Source: Cenarchaeum sp. SB0662_bin_33 (GTDB taxonomy: Archaea; Thermoproteota; Nitrososphaeria; Nitrososphaerales; Nitrosopumilaceae). From it: DNA of 11,873 nt. Position numbers and translations under genes: made by a program. Positions 1 to 6,003 of the stretch are shown here, one piece after another. The notes beneath the pieces were generated by a model. That model was not told where the DNA came from, ran no database searches, and saw only the letters and a program-made list of their open reading frames with translations. Numbering within the stretch: the first letter of the stretch is position 1; the number at the start of each line of letters is the position of its first letter. The stretch is taken from NCBI GenBank assembly GCA_009840065.1, contig VXON01000193.1:1-11873 (forward strand), read 5' to 3'.

Positions 1-366
1 CCTCTTGCATATCAGCCTTGTTTACGTGTACGGGGGATGTTTTTTTGCGTGAGTTACCCCACTTTTTGGCATATTGTATTGTCTGTGATGGGCTTAACCT
101 CACACCTAACATGTAATCACAGAGCTCCCTAGTAGTGAACGCACGGCCCGCGGCCTGTCTGCAAGTGCCTTGCGTATCTCATCTATGTTCTAGGGCAGCC
201 TTCCATACCACAATGTAACCGTACGCGGGTCGCACGAACACATGACCGCAGTTGCTGTAACAGCAATATCCAGCTTAAACAACACCATCATCATACTCAG
301 TCTACGTGCAACACGTCCTGATCCTTCGGAACCAAGTATTTGTTTTAACAGTTCGACATCTGCCAT
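1..366 (-). pseudogene. IS630-type transposase N-terminal remnant (helix-turn-helix), cut by window edge
   Basis: Read on the minus strand from ATG 366, the sequence encodes MADVELLKQILG then a stretch resembling the tandem helix-turn-helix of IS630/Tc1-type transposases: an RVARRLSMMMVLFKL helix, then CDPRTVTLWYGRL as a recognition helix. A TAG at 190-192 breaks the frame. The reading continues as NIDEIRKALADRPRA, then moves to another frame near position 138, giving FTTRELCDYMLGVRLS and QYAKKWGNSRKKTSPVHVN, which matches the second winged helix and the KADxQ linker that precedes the DDE domain in this family. The DDE domain would lie left of the window. A stop plus a frameshift indicate a dead copy unless the ORF is recoded. 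A TATA-like TTTAATAA lies about 28 bp upstream. The family call is from motif memory and moderately sure; a generic winged-helix protein is the alternative. Confidence 0.5.
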
Positions 367-408
367 ACTATAGGTAAAAATAAACTAATTTATTAAATTT
401 CCTGTTAA

Positions 409-429
409 GCGGTGTGCGGAGCACGCCGC
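409..429. repeat. Strong 9-bp hairpin, possible mobile-element end
   Basis: GCGGTGTGC and GCACGCCGC pair over 9 bp (one G-T wobble) around a GGA triloop. It sits about 40 bp upstream of the start of the broken transposase ORF. The right arm's GCACGCCGC recurs at 511-519, just beyond the end of the neighbouring broken ORF. It could be a decayed terminal inverted repeat or a fold-back regulatory element; nothing in the sequence decides this. Confidence 0.3.
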
Positions 430-518
430 GCCGGGTAATGTGTGTAGTAGTAACGATCTTTATAATGGCAAAATCGCCTTATGTGCTAAAATTAAACTAC
501 AGAAACTTATGCACGCCG

Positions 519-784
519 CTATATATCTACATCAACTTCTTCCTCTACTACCTTCTTGGTTTTTTCTTGGATTTTTTTGCTGCCTTCTCTTCCTTTGCTG
601 CCGATTCCTCGGCACTTCTATCCTACTCTACTTGCTCCCCTACTGCCACCTCTGCCGTCTCCTCGTGAATCGTTCCGGCCGGTTCTGTGTTTTCGACCTT
701 TTCTGGAGCATTCTCCTTGGTAGGCTCAGTATGAGGCAGTAAAAGACCAGCAATCATCGCAATAAACATCTTTAATACAATCAC
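519..784 (-). pseudogene. Broken small membrane-anchored Glu/Lys/Ala-rich protein
   Basis: A GTG at 784 begins VIVLKMFIAMIAGLLLPH, a short hydrophobic segment that could be a signal anchor, followed by an acidic stretch (TEPTKENAPEKVENTEPAG...EETAEVAVGEQVE). A TAG at 623-625 interrupts it. The same frame goes on as DRSAEESAAKEEKAAKKSKKK, and a one-base shift in the A-run near 560-566 would continue it as TKKVVEEEVDVDI to a stop at 519-521. The continuity of composition across both breaks suggests one original protein of about 85-90 residues with an Lys/Glu-rich tail. A TATATAA at 806-812 sits 25 bp upstream of the GTG, matching the leaderless layout of the other genes. No family is recognised. 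It could instead be a working 53-residue peptide ending at the TAG. Confidence 0.3.
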
Positions 785-966
785 AACGAGCACCCCCAAT
801 TGTGGTTATATACAGATTTTATCATCATACTTTGGTACGGTTGCTCGTCAACATGCCAATACATCGTACCTTTTAGTTATAACTAGGAAAGGTAGTTTTT
901 CTACACTAAAAGACCTAATTTACTTGATTCCAACTAGTTACCTAGGTTGCATCTGAGGATTTTTTC

Positions 967-985
967 ACGCCTAGCATCTAGGCGT
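967..985. repeat. Perfect 8-bp hairpin with CAT triloop
   Basis: ACGCCTAG and CTAGGCGT are exact reverse complements separated by CAT. A T-run lies on its left side in the plus strand (about 960-965), so as a minus-strand transcript it would be followed by A's, and it is not a classical intrinsic terminator in either direction. Function unknown; it may be an operator or part of a structured transcript with the element at 1045-1117. Confidence 0.35.
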
Positions 986-1044
986 AAATTGGCACTTTTT
1001 CACTTTCTGAAAGACCGTTAAAACATATGATTATCTGGACGTTT

Positions 1045-1117
1045 CGGCTTCCTGAGTGTTTGGTGCCACGCCAAACCTGCCGTATGGGGGAGGTTGCGCA
1101 CGTACGGACAGAAGCCG
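1045..1117 (+). ncRNA. Candidate structured RNA: 73-nt three-way junction
   Basis: Three helices close on each other. P1 is CGGCTTC (1045-1051) with GAAGCCG (1111-1117), 7 bp. P2 is GTTTGG (1058-1063) with CCAAAC (1071-1076), 6 bp around the loop TGCCACG. P3 is CCGTATG (1080-1086) with CGTACGG (1101-1107), 7 bp with one T-G wobble around a purine-rich 14-nt loop. Junction strands are CTGAGT, CTG and ACA. A TATA-like TTAAAACAT (about 1018-1026) lies some 25 bp before P1, so a transcript could begin at P1. The size resembles tRNA but there is no D arm, no TTCGA T loop, and the 7-nt P2 loop lacks U33. It may be a standalone small RNA, or a leader element of the 28-codon ORF at 1134. It matches no riboswitch or ribozyme consensus I know. 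Confidence 0.35.
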
Positions 1118-1133
1118 GCCGCCAAACCGCCCC

Positions 1134-1220
1134 ATGATAGTTCTACTGGACTCTGCAGTGCTGGTTGCAATAGTTTACTGGGCGATTATTGTAGCGATTT
1201 TAAGCAGTAATACTATATGA
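1134..1220 (+). CDS. Possible 28-residue hydrophobic peptide
   Basis: The ORF starts MIVLLDSAVLVAIVYWAI and ends SSNTI. Nearly all of it would form one membrane-spanning helix with a single Asp near the N-terminus. It begins 16 nt after the three-way-junction candidate, on the same strand. No Shine-Dalgarno sequence is present; the spacer is C-rich. Very short hydrophobic ORFs arise by chance in T-rich DNA, so the position behind the structured element is the main reason to list it. Confidence 0.2.
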   Translation: MIVLLDSAVLVAIVYWAIIVAILSSNTI

Positions 1221-1346
1221 TGGCATGCCAGGAGGCATTCTGGGGGTTAGCCTGTTTATTAAAGAAATATTGTGATATGTAGAATTATTTAATTTGATTA
1301 AGACAAGCAACCACACACATTTTTTGTAGTTTATTTTCATTATCTA

Positions 1347-1362
1347 TGTTGGCTTGCCAACA
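1347..1362. promoter_or_regulatory. Palindrome, possible operator
   Basis: TGTTGGC and GCCAACA form a perfect 7-bp inverted repeat around TT, standing out in AT-rich DNA about 140 bp before the HD-domain gene. Its symmetry suits binding by a dimeric helix-turn-helix regulator. Its distance from the predicted core promoter makes direct repression of that gene uncertain. Confidence 0.2.
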
Positions 1363-1464
1363 ATAAAAATTATACATTAGACATGCAGTAGGGTTTATAC
1401 GTAATTAAAGTCTATTTTGTTTTATTTAATAATTATAAAAAACGTATCATATTTGATATTTAAC

Positions 1465-1471
1465 TATATAA
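1465..1471 (+). promoter_or_regulatory. TATA box of the HD-domain/cbi operon
   Basis: TATATAA centred on 1468 lies 34 bp before the ATG at 1502. At the usual archaeal spacing transcription would start near 1494, leaving a leader of about 8 nt. No other promoter is obvious before cbiT, so this box probably drives the whole plus-strand gene set. Confidence 0.5.
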
Positions 1472-1501
1472 CTAAATATTGGCACTCACTTATTCAGCTG
1501 C

Positions 1502-2428
1502 ATGAAGCAGCTTGTTAGCGACTTAAAAGAGAACACTGCCGTCGCATCGTATTTTGTGTTGGCGGAAAAAAAATCTATCATGGCCAAACAAGACGGGGTG
1601 AACTATTGGTTTGAAATGATACTATCTGATAAGACTGGCCGAATACCGGCCCGTTTCTGGGGAGACAATAATTTTGCAAAAATAGCAGAATTATTCGATT
1701 CACTGTCCATAAACAGTGTAGTGTTTGTGGAGGGTAGGGTCTCTAATTATCGCGGTTTATACATATCGGTAAATACCAACAACAAACTACACGCAGCAAC
1801 CGAATATGATGAGGCTGACCTAAAGATGGTATCGGATATAGATATTACACAGTTAAAATCCAAATTTATAGTGGAGATAGAGTCCATACAGAATACCCCA
1901 CTAAAATCACTACTAAATTTATTTTTCAAAGACAAGGCATTCTTAGAAAAATTTACCACATGGCCCGCTGCAAAGTTCCACCACCATGCTTACCAAAGTG
2001 GACTGCTTGAGCATGTTTTAATCATGATAAATATATCAAAAACAATATGTCAAAGTTATCCATCACTAGACGCAGACCTGATAAAGACAGGATGCATTCT
2101 ACATGATATTGGCAAGATCGCACAGTATGAACCGGGCCTAAGTACAACGGAGACACCTGATGGGAAATCCATGGGCCACATAAGCTTGGGTGTCATAATG
2201 GTAACGGAAAAAATTAAAAAATTACGAAACGATGGTATGCAATTTAATAATGATCTGGAACGTCAGATATTACATATAATACTGAGCCATCATGGCAGGC
2301 TAAAGTACGGTTCGCCAGTAATACCACAGACACCTGAAGCGTGGGCGGTTCACCTTGTGGATATGTGTGACGCATTTGTAAATCACGAGGTGAAAAAACC
2401 AGGAGTTGCAAGACAGGATGGAAGATAA
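1502..2428 (+). CDS. OB-fold and HD-domain phosphohydrolase, YhaM-like 3'-5' exoribonuclease
   Basis: The 308-residue protein joins an N-terminal OB-fold nucleic-acid-binding domain (about 12-95, with WFEMILSDKTGRIPARFWG) to an HD domain (about 150-295). The metal ligands are all visible: the HHH run at 160-162 and H171 (GLLEH), the H201-D202 pair in ILHDIGKI, H226 in MGHISLG, the H263-H264 pair in SHHG, and D287 or D290 in VDMCDA. Order and length fit the Firmicute YhaM/CBF1 exoribonucleases, which trim RNA and single-stranded DNA from the 3' end with Mn2+. That activity is inferred from the family and not tested in archaea of this type. The start is the first ATG after the promoter, with a very short leader. 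The stop overlaps cbiT by 11 nt, so the two are translationally coupled or at least cotranscribed, although no link between this nuclease and cobalamin synthesis is known. Confidence 0.85.
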   Translation: MKQLVSDLKENTAVASYFVLAEKKSIMAKQDGVNYWFEMILSDKTGRIPARFWGDNNFAKIAELFDSLSINSVVFVEGRVSNYRGLYISVNTNNKLHAATEYDEADLKMVSDIDITQLKSKFIVEIESIQNTPLKSLLNLFFKDKAFLEKFTTWPAAKFHHHAYQSGLLEHVLIMINISKTICQSYPSLDADLIKTGCILHDIGKIAQYEPGLSTTETPDGKSMGHISLGVIMVTEKIKKLRNDGMQFNNDLERQILHIILSHHGRLKYGSPVIPQTPEAWAVHLVDMCDAFVNHEVKKPGVARQDGR

Positions 2429-3023
2429 ACGCTGGCCATACGTCACGCCGGGAATACCCGACGAACTATTCCAAAGATGTGAAAGCGTTCCCATAACCAA
2501 GGAAGAGGTCCGTGCTATACAAATCTCAAAAGCTCGTATTACCACAGGTAATACCATCTATGATGTGGGGTGTGGCAGCGGTTCAGTCTCTGTGGAGGCA
2601 GCCATTCAGGCAGGACCTTTGGGTGTGGTATTTGGCATAGACCACAACATTGACGCTGTAAATACCACCAAGAATAACGCTTCTATATTCGGTTTAAAGA
2701 ATATAACTACAATACATGGTGAGGCCGCCTCTGTCATACCCACACTACCCCCTGCCAATATAATACTGATAGGGGGAACTGGTGGTGATACTGCAGACAT
2801 ACTAAATTTATGCACACAGAGACTGGTACCTGGTGGACGCATAGTTGTGGGCATGATATTGATTGAGACCATATCGCAGGTTTTGAGTGTAATTGATAAC
2901 ACGGGACTGGAGGATGTTGACATAACCCAGATAACAATACTCAAGAGCCGCCGGACCGGTACCGGTACCATGATGTTGGCCCGCAACCCTGTTACCATAG
3001 CATCTGCATCAATACCCCTTTAG
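2418..3023 (+). CDS. cbiT: Cobalt-precorrin-6B/7 C15-methyltransferase (decarboxylating)
   Basis: CbiT methylates C15 of the corrin precursor and decarboxylates the C12 acetate side chain in the anaerobic (cobalt-early) cobalamin route, using S-adenosylmethionine. The N-terminal signature WPYVTPGIPDELF and VPITKEEVRAIQISKAR is typical of archaeal CbiT. The SAM-binding glycine loop is YDVGCGSGSVSVEAA (about 48-62), followed by the acidic strand end VFGIDHN. The length, 201 residues, is normal for the stand-alone form; in many bacteria it is the C-terminal half of CobL. I chose ATG 2418 over the upstream in-frame TTG at 2406 because the conserved region begins right after it and an AGGAG lies about 12 nt upstream. 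It overlaps the preceding HD-domain gene and is followed after 34 nt by cbiL. Confidence 0.92.
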   Translation: MEDKRWPYVTPGIPDELFQRCESVPITKEEVRAIQISKARITTGNTIYDVGCGSGSVSVEAAIQAGPLGVVFGIDHNIDAVNTTKNNASIFGLKNITTIHGEAASVIPTLPPANIILIGGTGGDTADILNLCTQRLVPGGRIVVGMILIETISQVLSVIDNTGLEDVDITQITILKSRRTGTGTMMLARNPVTIASASIPL

Positions 3024-3057
3024 CCTTTTAATTGGGTACACCACAGGTTATATCATA

Positions 3058-3774
3058 ATGTTCAAACTTACCGCCATAGGGGTTGGTCCCGGCGACCCCG
3101 AGCTGCTGACAGTCAAGGCGGTGAGGGCCATACAGTCCGCGGATGTCATAATGTGTCCCGCATCTGCCGAAGATAGGCCAAGCATAGCCTTGGCAGTGAT
3201 ACAAGGCTTGTTGCATGATGGACAGACAATAAAGAAGCTAATATTTCCCATGACCAAGGATTCTCATACACTACAGTCGTCATGGAAAGAGAATGCCGCC
3301 AAGATGGCTGCAACAGTCAGGAGCGGACAGAATGTCGTATACATTACAGTGGGCGATCCATATCTGTACAGCACTTGGATATACATGCATCGTGAACTTA
3401 TCACTAGGTATAAGGACGTAGACATAACCGTAATACCTGGCATTGTATCCATGTTTACATTTGCATCAAAGGTGGGGGTTAGCATCGCGGAGGGTTCAGA
3501 GAAGGTATCTATAATACCATCGTGCTACGATCTGCACTCTGTATCTGAGATAGCAAAGAACTCGGACACGTTGGTGTTTCTGAAAGATGGCAGGTACTTT
3601 GATAATGTGATCACGGTACTCAGGGAGTCTGGTTTTCCTCCCGATTCCATCTTTGCCATAGGCCAGGACCTAGGCACTCCGGACGAGATAATCAGATGCT
3701 TAACACTAGGAGAGGTGGACAAGGGCGCATTGACAACAAAATATTTTTCCATACTGGTGGTGAAGCGTGTCTAG
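3058..3774 (+). CDS. cbiL: Cobalt-precorrin-2 C20-methyltransferase
   Basis: This member of the tetrapyrrole methylase family adds a methyl group from S-adenosylmethionine to C20 of (cobalt-)precorrin-2, the committing step towards the corrin ring. The N-terminal loop GVGPGDPELLTVKA (8-21) and the second motif TVGDPYLYSTWIY (97-109) identify the fold, and the latter is the form seen in CbiL/CobI rather than CbiF or CbiH. VIPGIVSMFTFAS supplies the third conserved region. The length of 238 residues is normal. The ATG follows cbiT by 34 nt without a clear Shine-Dalgarno. Its last 8 nt overlap the start of cbiF, implying one message and coupled translation. The same enzyme in aerobic organisms is called CobI; cobalt-early use is inferred from the archaeal setting and the neighbouring cbiT and cbiF. 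Confidence 0.92.
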   Translation: MFKLTAIGVGPGDPELLTVKAVRAIQSADVIMCPASAEDRPSIALAVIQGLLHDGQTIKKLIFPMTKDSHTLQSSWKENAAKMAATVRSGQNVVYITVGDPYLYSTWIYMHRELITRYKDVDITVIPGIVSMFTFASKVGVSIAEGSEKVSIIPSCYDLHSVSEIAKNSDTLVFLKDGRYFDNVITVLRESGFPPDSIFAIGQDLGTPDEIIRCLTLGEVDKGALTTKYFSILVVKRV

Positions 3775-4528
3775 GGTCTACTTTGTGGGGTGTGGACCCG
3801 GGGATCCTGAACTTATAACCGTAAAGGCTCAGAGGCTGATTCGCAAGGCTGACAAAGTTGTATACTCGGGTTCCCTGATACCACAGCCCGTGCTTGACAT
3901 GTGTACGGGCACACTCCATGATGCCTCCGGCATGATTCGTGAGGAGATAACTACCATACTATATGAGGGTGCCATCTCCGGCTTTGTGGTGGTACGCCTG
4001 CATGATGGCGACCCTACGATATATGGTGCCATCAAAGAGCAGATGGATGCACTACAGGCTAAAGGTGTAGAATCCGAAGTAATACCTGGAGTAACATCGA
4101 TGCTGGCATCCTCGGCCGCCCTCTCTACACAGCTGACACTACCCGGCATCACGCAGACCATAATAATCACACGTATCGAGTCCCGTACGGATGTTCCTGC
4201 CAGGGAGAGCATCAAAAATCTGGCCTCCCACAACTGTACAATGGTACTATATCTAAGTGTGCACCTGCTACATAGGATAACCCGGGAAGCCATATCAGGT
4301 GGATATAAACCAGACACACCTGTAGCGGTGGTGTATCGTGCCAGCTGGGAGGATCAAACAATACTAAAAGGCACCTTAAATGATATAGCATCCAAAGTTC
4401 GCAGTATGGGCATAACCCGTACCGCCATAATAATAATAGGGGATGTTGTAGATCCTAAACACTATGAATACTCCAGACTATATGATAAGACATTCAGTCA
4501 TGGATTCAGAAAGGCTTCAAAAGAGTAA
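3767..4528 (+). CDS. cbiF: Cobalt-precorrin-4 C11-methyltransferase
   Basis: CbiF methylates C11 of cobalt-precorrin-4 with S-adenosylmethionine. Family marks are VGCGPGDPELITVKAQRLI (7-25), LHDGDPTIYGAIKEQM (78-93), VIPGVTSMLASSAAL, and the CbiF/CobM-specific YRASWEDQ (190-197) and RLYDKTFSHGFR near the C-terminus. The length of 253 residues is standard. The start is a GTG at 3767 that overlaps the end of cbiL by 8 nt, with GGTGGTG just upstream as a plausible ribosome site; no ATG lies close to the conserved N-terminus. Its 3' end overlaps the 3' end of the convergent racemase-family gene by 23 nt. The remaining ring enzymes (CbiH, CbiG, CbiD, CbiE, CbiC and others) are not here and must be encoded elsewhere if the pathway is complete. 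Confidence 0.93.
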   Translation: MSRVYFVGCGPGDPELITVKAQRLIRKADKVVYSGSLIPQPVLDMCTGTLHDASGMIREEITTILYEGAISGFVVVRLHDGDPTIYGAIKEQMDALQAKGVESEVIPGVTSMLASSAALSTQLTLPGITQTIIITRIESRTDVPARESIKNLASHNCTMVLYLSVHLLHRITREAISGGYKPDTPVAVVYRASWEDQTILKGTLNDIASKVRSMGITRTAIIIIGDVVDPKHYEYSRLYDKTFSHGFRKASKE

Positions 4529-5243
4529 CATCCTCTGTAATGCCCAACTGCCTCAGATGGGGTGTAATGTCATGTCCACCGGACGTATATATCGTTAGAC
4601 TGCCCCTACCAATGCTGTCAATTTTATCGACTACCCTCCGGGCTACTATATTGGCAGGATTCACAAATGTAATATCAGGCCGTATCTTCTCCATCATGTC
4701 CTGCAGAAATGACAGGTGCGTGCTAGATAGTGTGCAGACACCCCATACATCTTCTAATATCTCTTTTATGGTATCCTGTGTGGTGTTATAATCATTTAGA
4801 AATGCGCCGCTCTCTACCAGACGTACAAGACTGCCTGCATCCACCTTTCTTATACGGACTGTTGAATTTAGTGATTCGGCATATCTCTCTATGTAGTCAT
4901 GCTGCACAACAACACTTGTGGCCAGCACGGTTATGGTATTATCCTGACTTAGTCTTGATGCCTGTAGTATGGGCGGCCATACTCCTACCGTATTGTCGTC
5001 TTCTACATCACATAACAGGGTAGGCGTGTTGGAACCTACCACCACTACATCCGGAGCAAACGACTCTCGCATGCCCCGTATGGTTCTATATACTATATTA
5101 CACAGGCTTTGGGGTGATTTTGTCCCGTATGGATGGTTCCTTGTATCTGCATAGTAGATTATATCACACTTTGATATCTGCCGTATGGCGTTGACTATGC
5201 TTAATGAACCTAGTCCGGAATCAAAGACACCAGCACTGACCAT
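4506..5243 (-). CDS. Asp/Glu racemase-family protein lacking both catalytic cysteines
   Basis: The 245-residue protein has the layout of glutamate racemase (MurI): FDSGLGSLSIVNAI (7-20), YYADTRNHPYGTKSP (30-44), the first catalytic loop at 70-75 and the second at 172-180. The loops read GSNTPT and LSSTHLSFL, where active racemases read CNT and GCTHYP. Ser71 and Ser174 therefore sit where the two Cys acid/base residues should be. The codons are TCC and AGC, each one base from a Cys codon, and the reading frame is otherwise clean. Ordinary two-Cys racemization looks unlikely; another lyase, isomerase or binding role is possible, and the organism group lacks peptidoglycan, so MurI's usual purpose is absent. 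I chose ATG 5243 over TTG 5258: conserved sequence begins immediately after it, and TTAAATTT lies 26 bp upstream, indicating a leaderless message. Convergent with cbiF, divergent from cdvB. Confidence 0.75.
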   Translation of the reverse strand: MVSAGVFDSGLGSLSIVNAIRQISKCDIIYYADTRNHPYGTKSPQSLCNIVYRTIRGMRESFAPDVVVVGSNTPTLLCDVEDDNTVGVWPPILQASRLSQDNTITVLATSVVVQHDYIERYAESLNSTVRIRKVDAGSLVRLVESGAFLNDYNTTQDTIKEILEDVWGVCTLSSTHLSFLQDMMEKIRPDITFVNPANIVARRVVDKIDSIGRGSLTIYTSGGHDITPHLRQLGITEDVTLLKPF

Positions 5244-5265
5244 TCTGCAAATTTTCAAGTCAACT

Positions 5266-5309
5266 AAATTTAATTTTTAGTTTATCATATTAAACTAAAC
5301 GCCTTAAAT
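5266..5309. promoter_or_regulatory. Back-to-back promoters for the racemase-family gene and cdvB
   Basis: TTAAATTT at 5266-5273 (read on the minus strand) lies 26 bp from ATG 5243, and CTTAAAT at 5303-5309 lies 26 bp before ATG 5332. The two boxes are about 35 bp apart, so transcription complexes at one may affect the other. The spacing supports both chosen start codons and leaderless mRNAs. Confidence 0.5.
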
Positions 5310-5331
5310 GCTGTTTCATAGATCTTTGATT

Positions 5332-5973
5332 ATGACAAACTTTGACAAGTCATGGACTCGGCCGGAAAAGCCAGGTGTATCAGAGAAACTCCGCGACTCA
5401 GTAAAGAATGAGGGTCCCCTAAAGCCCCGCATGCAGGCTGGTGTTAGCAAACTACAGGCACAGATAGCAAAACTGGACACAATGATGAAGAAGATGCGTG
5501 ATCGTGACAATAGACTCTTCCAAAAGATAGTCTTTGCCATGAAGAATCACGACAACCAGACGGCAAAGATCTTATCCAGTGAGCTAGTTGAACTGCGCAA
5601 GTCCACCACTATGATTGGGCATGCCCGTATGACACTGGAGCAGGCGCAACTTCGTCTAACTACAATGCATGATGTCGGTGATGCGATGGCGACAATTGGA
5701 CCTGCCATGGGCACAATGAAGAATCTCAAAACATCCCTGAGCAAGTTTATGCCAGACGCAGATGCAGAGATAAACTCCGTAACACAGACACTCAACGGCT
5801 TAATGATGGACTCCTTGGCTGGTGAATCGTTTGGTGCAGAGCTAGATGTTCACACCGAAGAGACCGAGAGGATACTACAGGAAGCTTCTTCAGTTGCCGA
5901 ACAACAGATTGGAGAGAGATTCCCCTCTGTACCATCCCAGATAGGTACGCAATCCACATCTACAATTGAGTAA
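5332..5973 (+). CDS. cdvB: CdvB, ESCRT-III-like cell-division protein
   Basis: CdvB polymerises at mid-cell and, with CdvA and the ATPase CdvC, constricts the membrane in archaea that use the Cdv system. The 213-residue protein opens MTNFDKSWTRPEKPG and GPLKPRMQAGVSKLQAQIAKLD, the thaumarchaeal pattern, then forms the long basic helical hairpin of the Snf7 fold (about 30-110, with MMKKMRDRDNRLFQKIV and ELVELRKSTTMIGHARM). The C-terminal half is acidic (EINSVTQTLNG..., HTEETERILQEASSVAEQQ) as in ESCRT-III autoinhibitory regions. A terminal winged-helix or MIT-binding segment is not obvious. I chose ATG 5332 over the in-frame ATG 5308 because the family conservation starts there and the TATA-like CTTAAAT is 26 bp upstream. 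Thaumarchaea carry several paralogues, so which division or remodelling role this copy has is open. cdvA and cdvC are not in the window. Confidence 0.9.
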   Translation: MTNFDKSWTRPEKPGVSEKLRDSVKNEGPLKPRMQAGVSKLQAQIAKLDTMMKKMRDRDNRLFQKIVFAMKNHDNQTAKILSSELVELRKSTTMIGHARMTLEQAQLRLTTMHDVGDAMATIGPAMGTMKNLKTSLSKFMPDADAEINSVTQTLNGLMMDSLAGESFGAELDVHTEETERILQEASSVAEQQIGERFPSVPSQIGTQSTSTIE

Positions 5974-5999
5974 AACCCTAGGTTTTTCTTTTTATTTTT
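5974..5999 (+). terminator. T-rich terminator of cdvB
   Basis: Directly after the cdvB stop, AAACC-CTA-GGTTT forms a small inverted repeat that runs into three T-tracts (TTTTTC, TTTTTA, TTTTTG). Runs of T on the coding strand are the archaeal termination signal. The minus-strand glycosyltransferase gene ends at 6004, so this 30-bp gap separates two converging transcripts. Confidence 0.6.
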
Positions 6000-6003
6000 G
6001 ATA

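Larger units (their letters stand above)
785..1501. other. Long intergenic region without an intact protein gene
   Basis: No ORF of convincing length or composition is present. The left part (870-1000) contains several short hairpins, among them GTAG/CTAC around a T5 loop near 892-904 and CAACTAG/CTAGGTTG near 931-950. The centre carries the three-way-junction candidate and a 28-codon ORF, listed separately. The right part (about 1260-1500) is very AT-rich and holds a short palindrome and the promoter of the HD-domain gene. No tRNA T-arm consensus was seen on either strand. Confidence 0.5.

Noticed and set aside
440..742. Plus-strand ORF of 100 codons rich in Leu, Phe and Cys
   Set aside because: It is the complement of the Glu/Lys/Ala-rich minus-strand ORF; its composition comes from T-rich runs and it has no start context.
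1045..1117. tRNA gene: 73 nt with a 7-bp end helix and a 7-nt loop hairpin
   Set aside because: No D arm, no TTCGA-type T arm next to the end helix, G instead of U at loop position 33, and no CCA-compatible end. It is kept only as a generic structured RNA.
1104..1121. RNase P RNA CR-V-like ACAGAAGCCGG
   Set aside because: The match is partial, and the partner GAGGAAAGTCC region and the other conserved segments are not found at suitable distances on this strand.
2606..2998. Minus-strand ORF of 130 codons inside cbiT
   Set aside because: cbiT is clearly coding in the other strand, and the antisense frame shows no family motif or promoter.
3829..4317. Minus-strand ORF of 162 codons inside cbiF
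   Set aside because: It is a shadow of the conserved cbiF frame with no recognisable protein motifs.
5308..5331. Upstream ATG adding MLFHRSLI to CdvB
   Set aside because: Family conservation begins at MTNFDKSW, and the TATA-like box overlaps the 5308 codon, so a transcript would start too late to include it.
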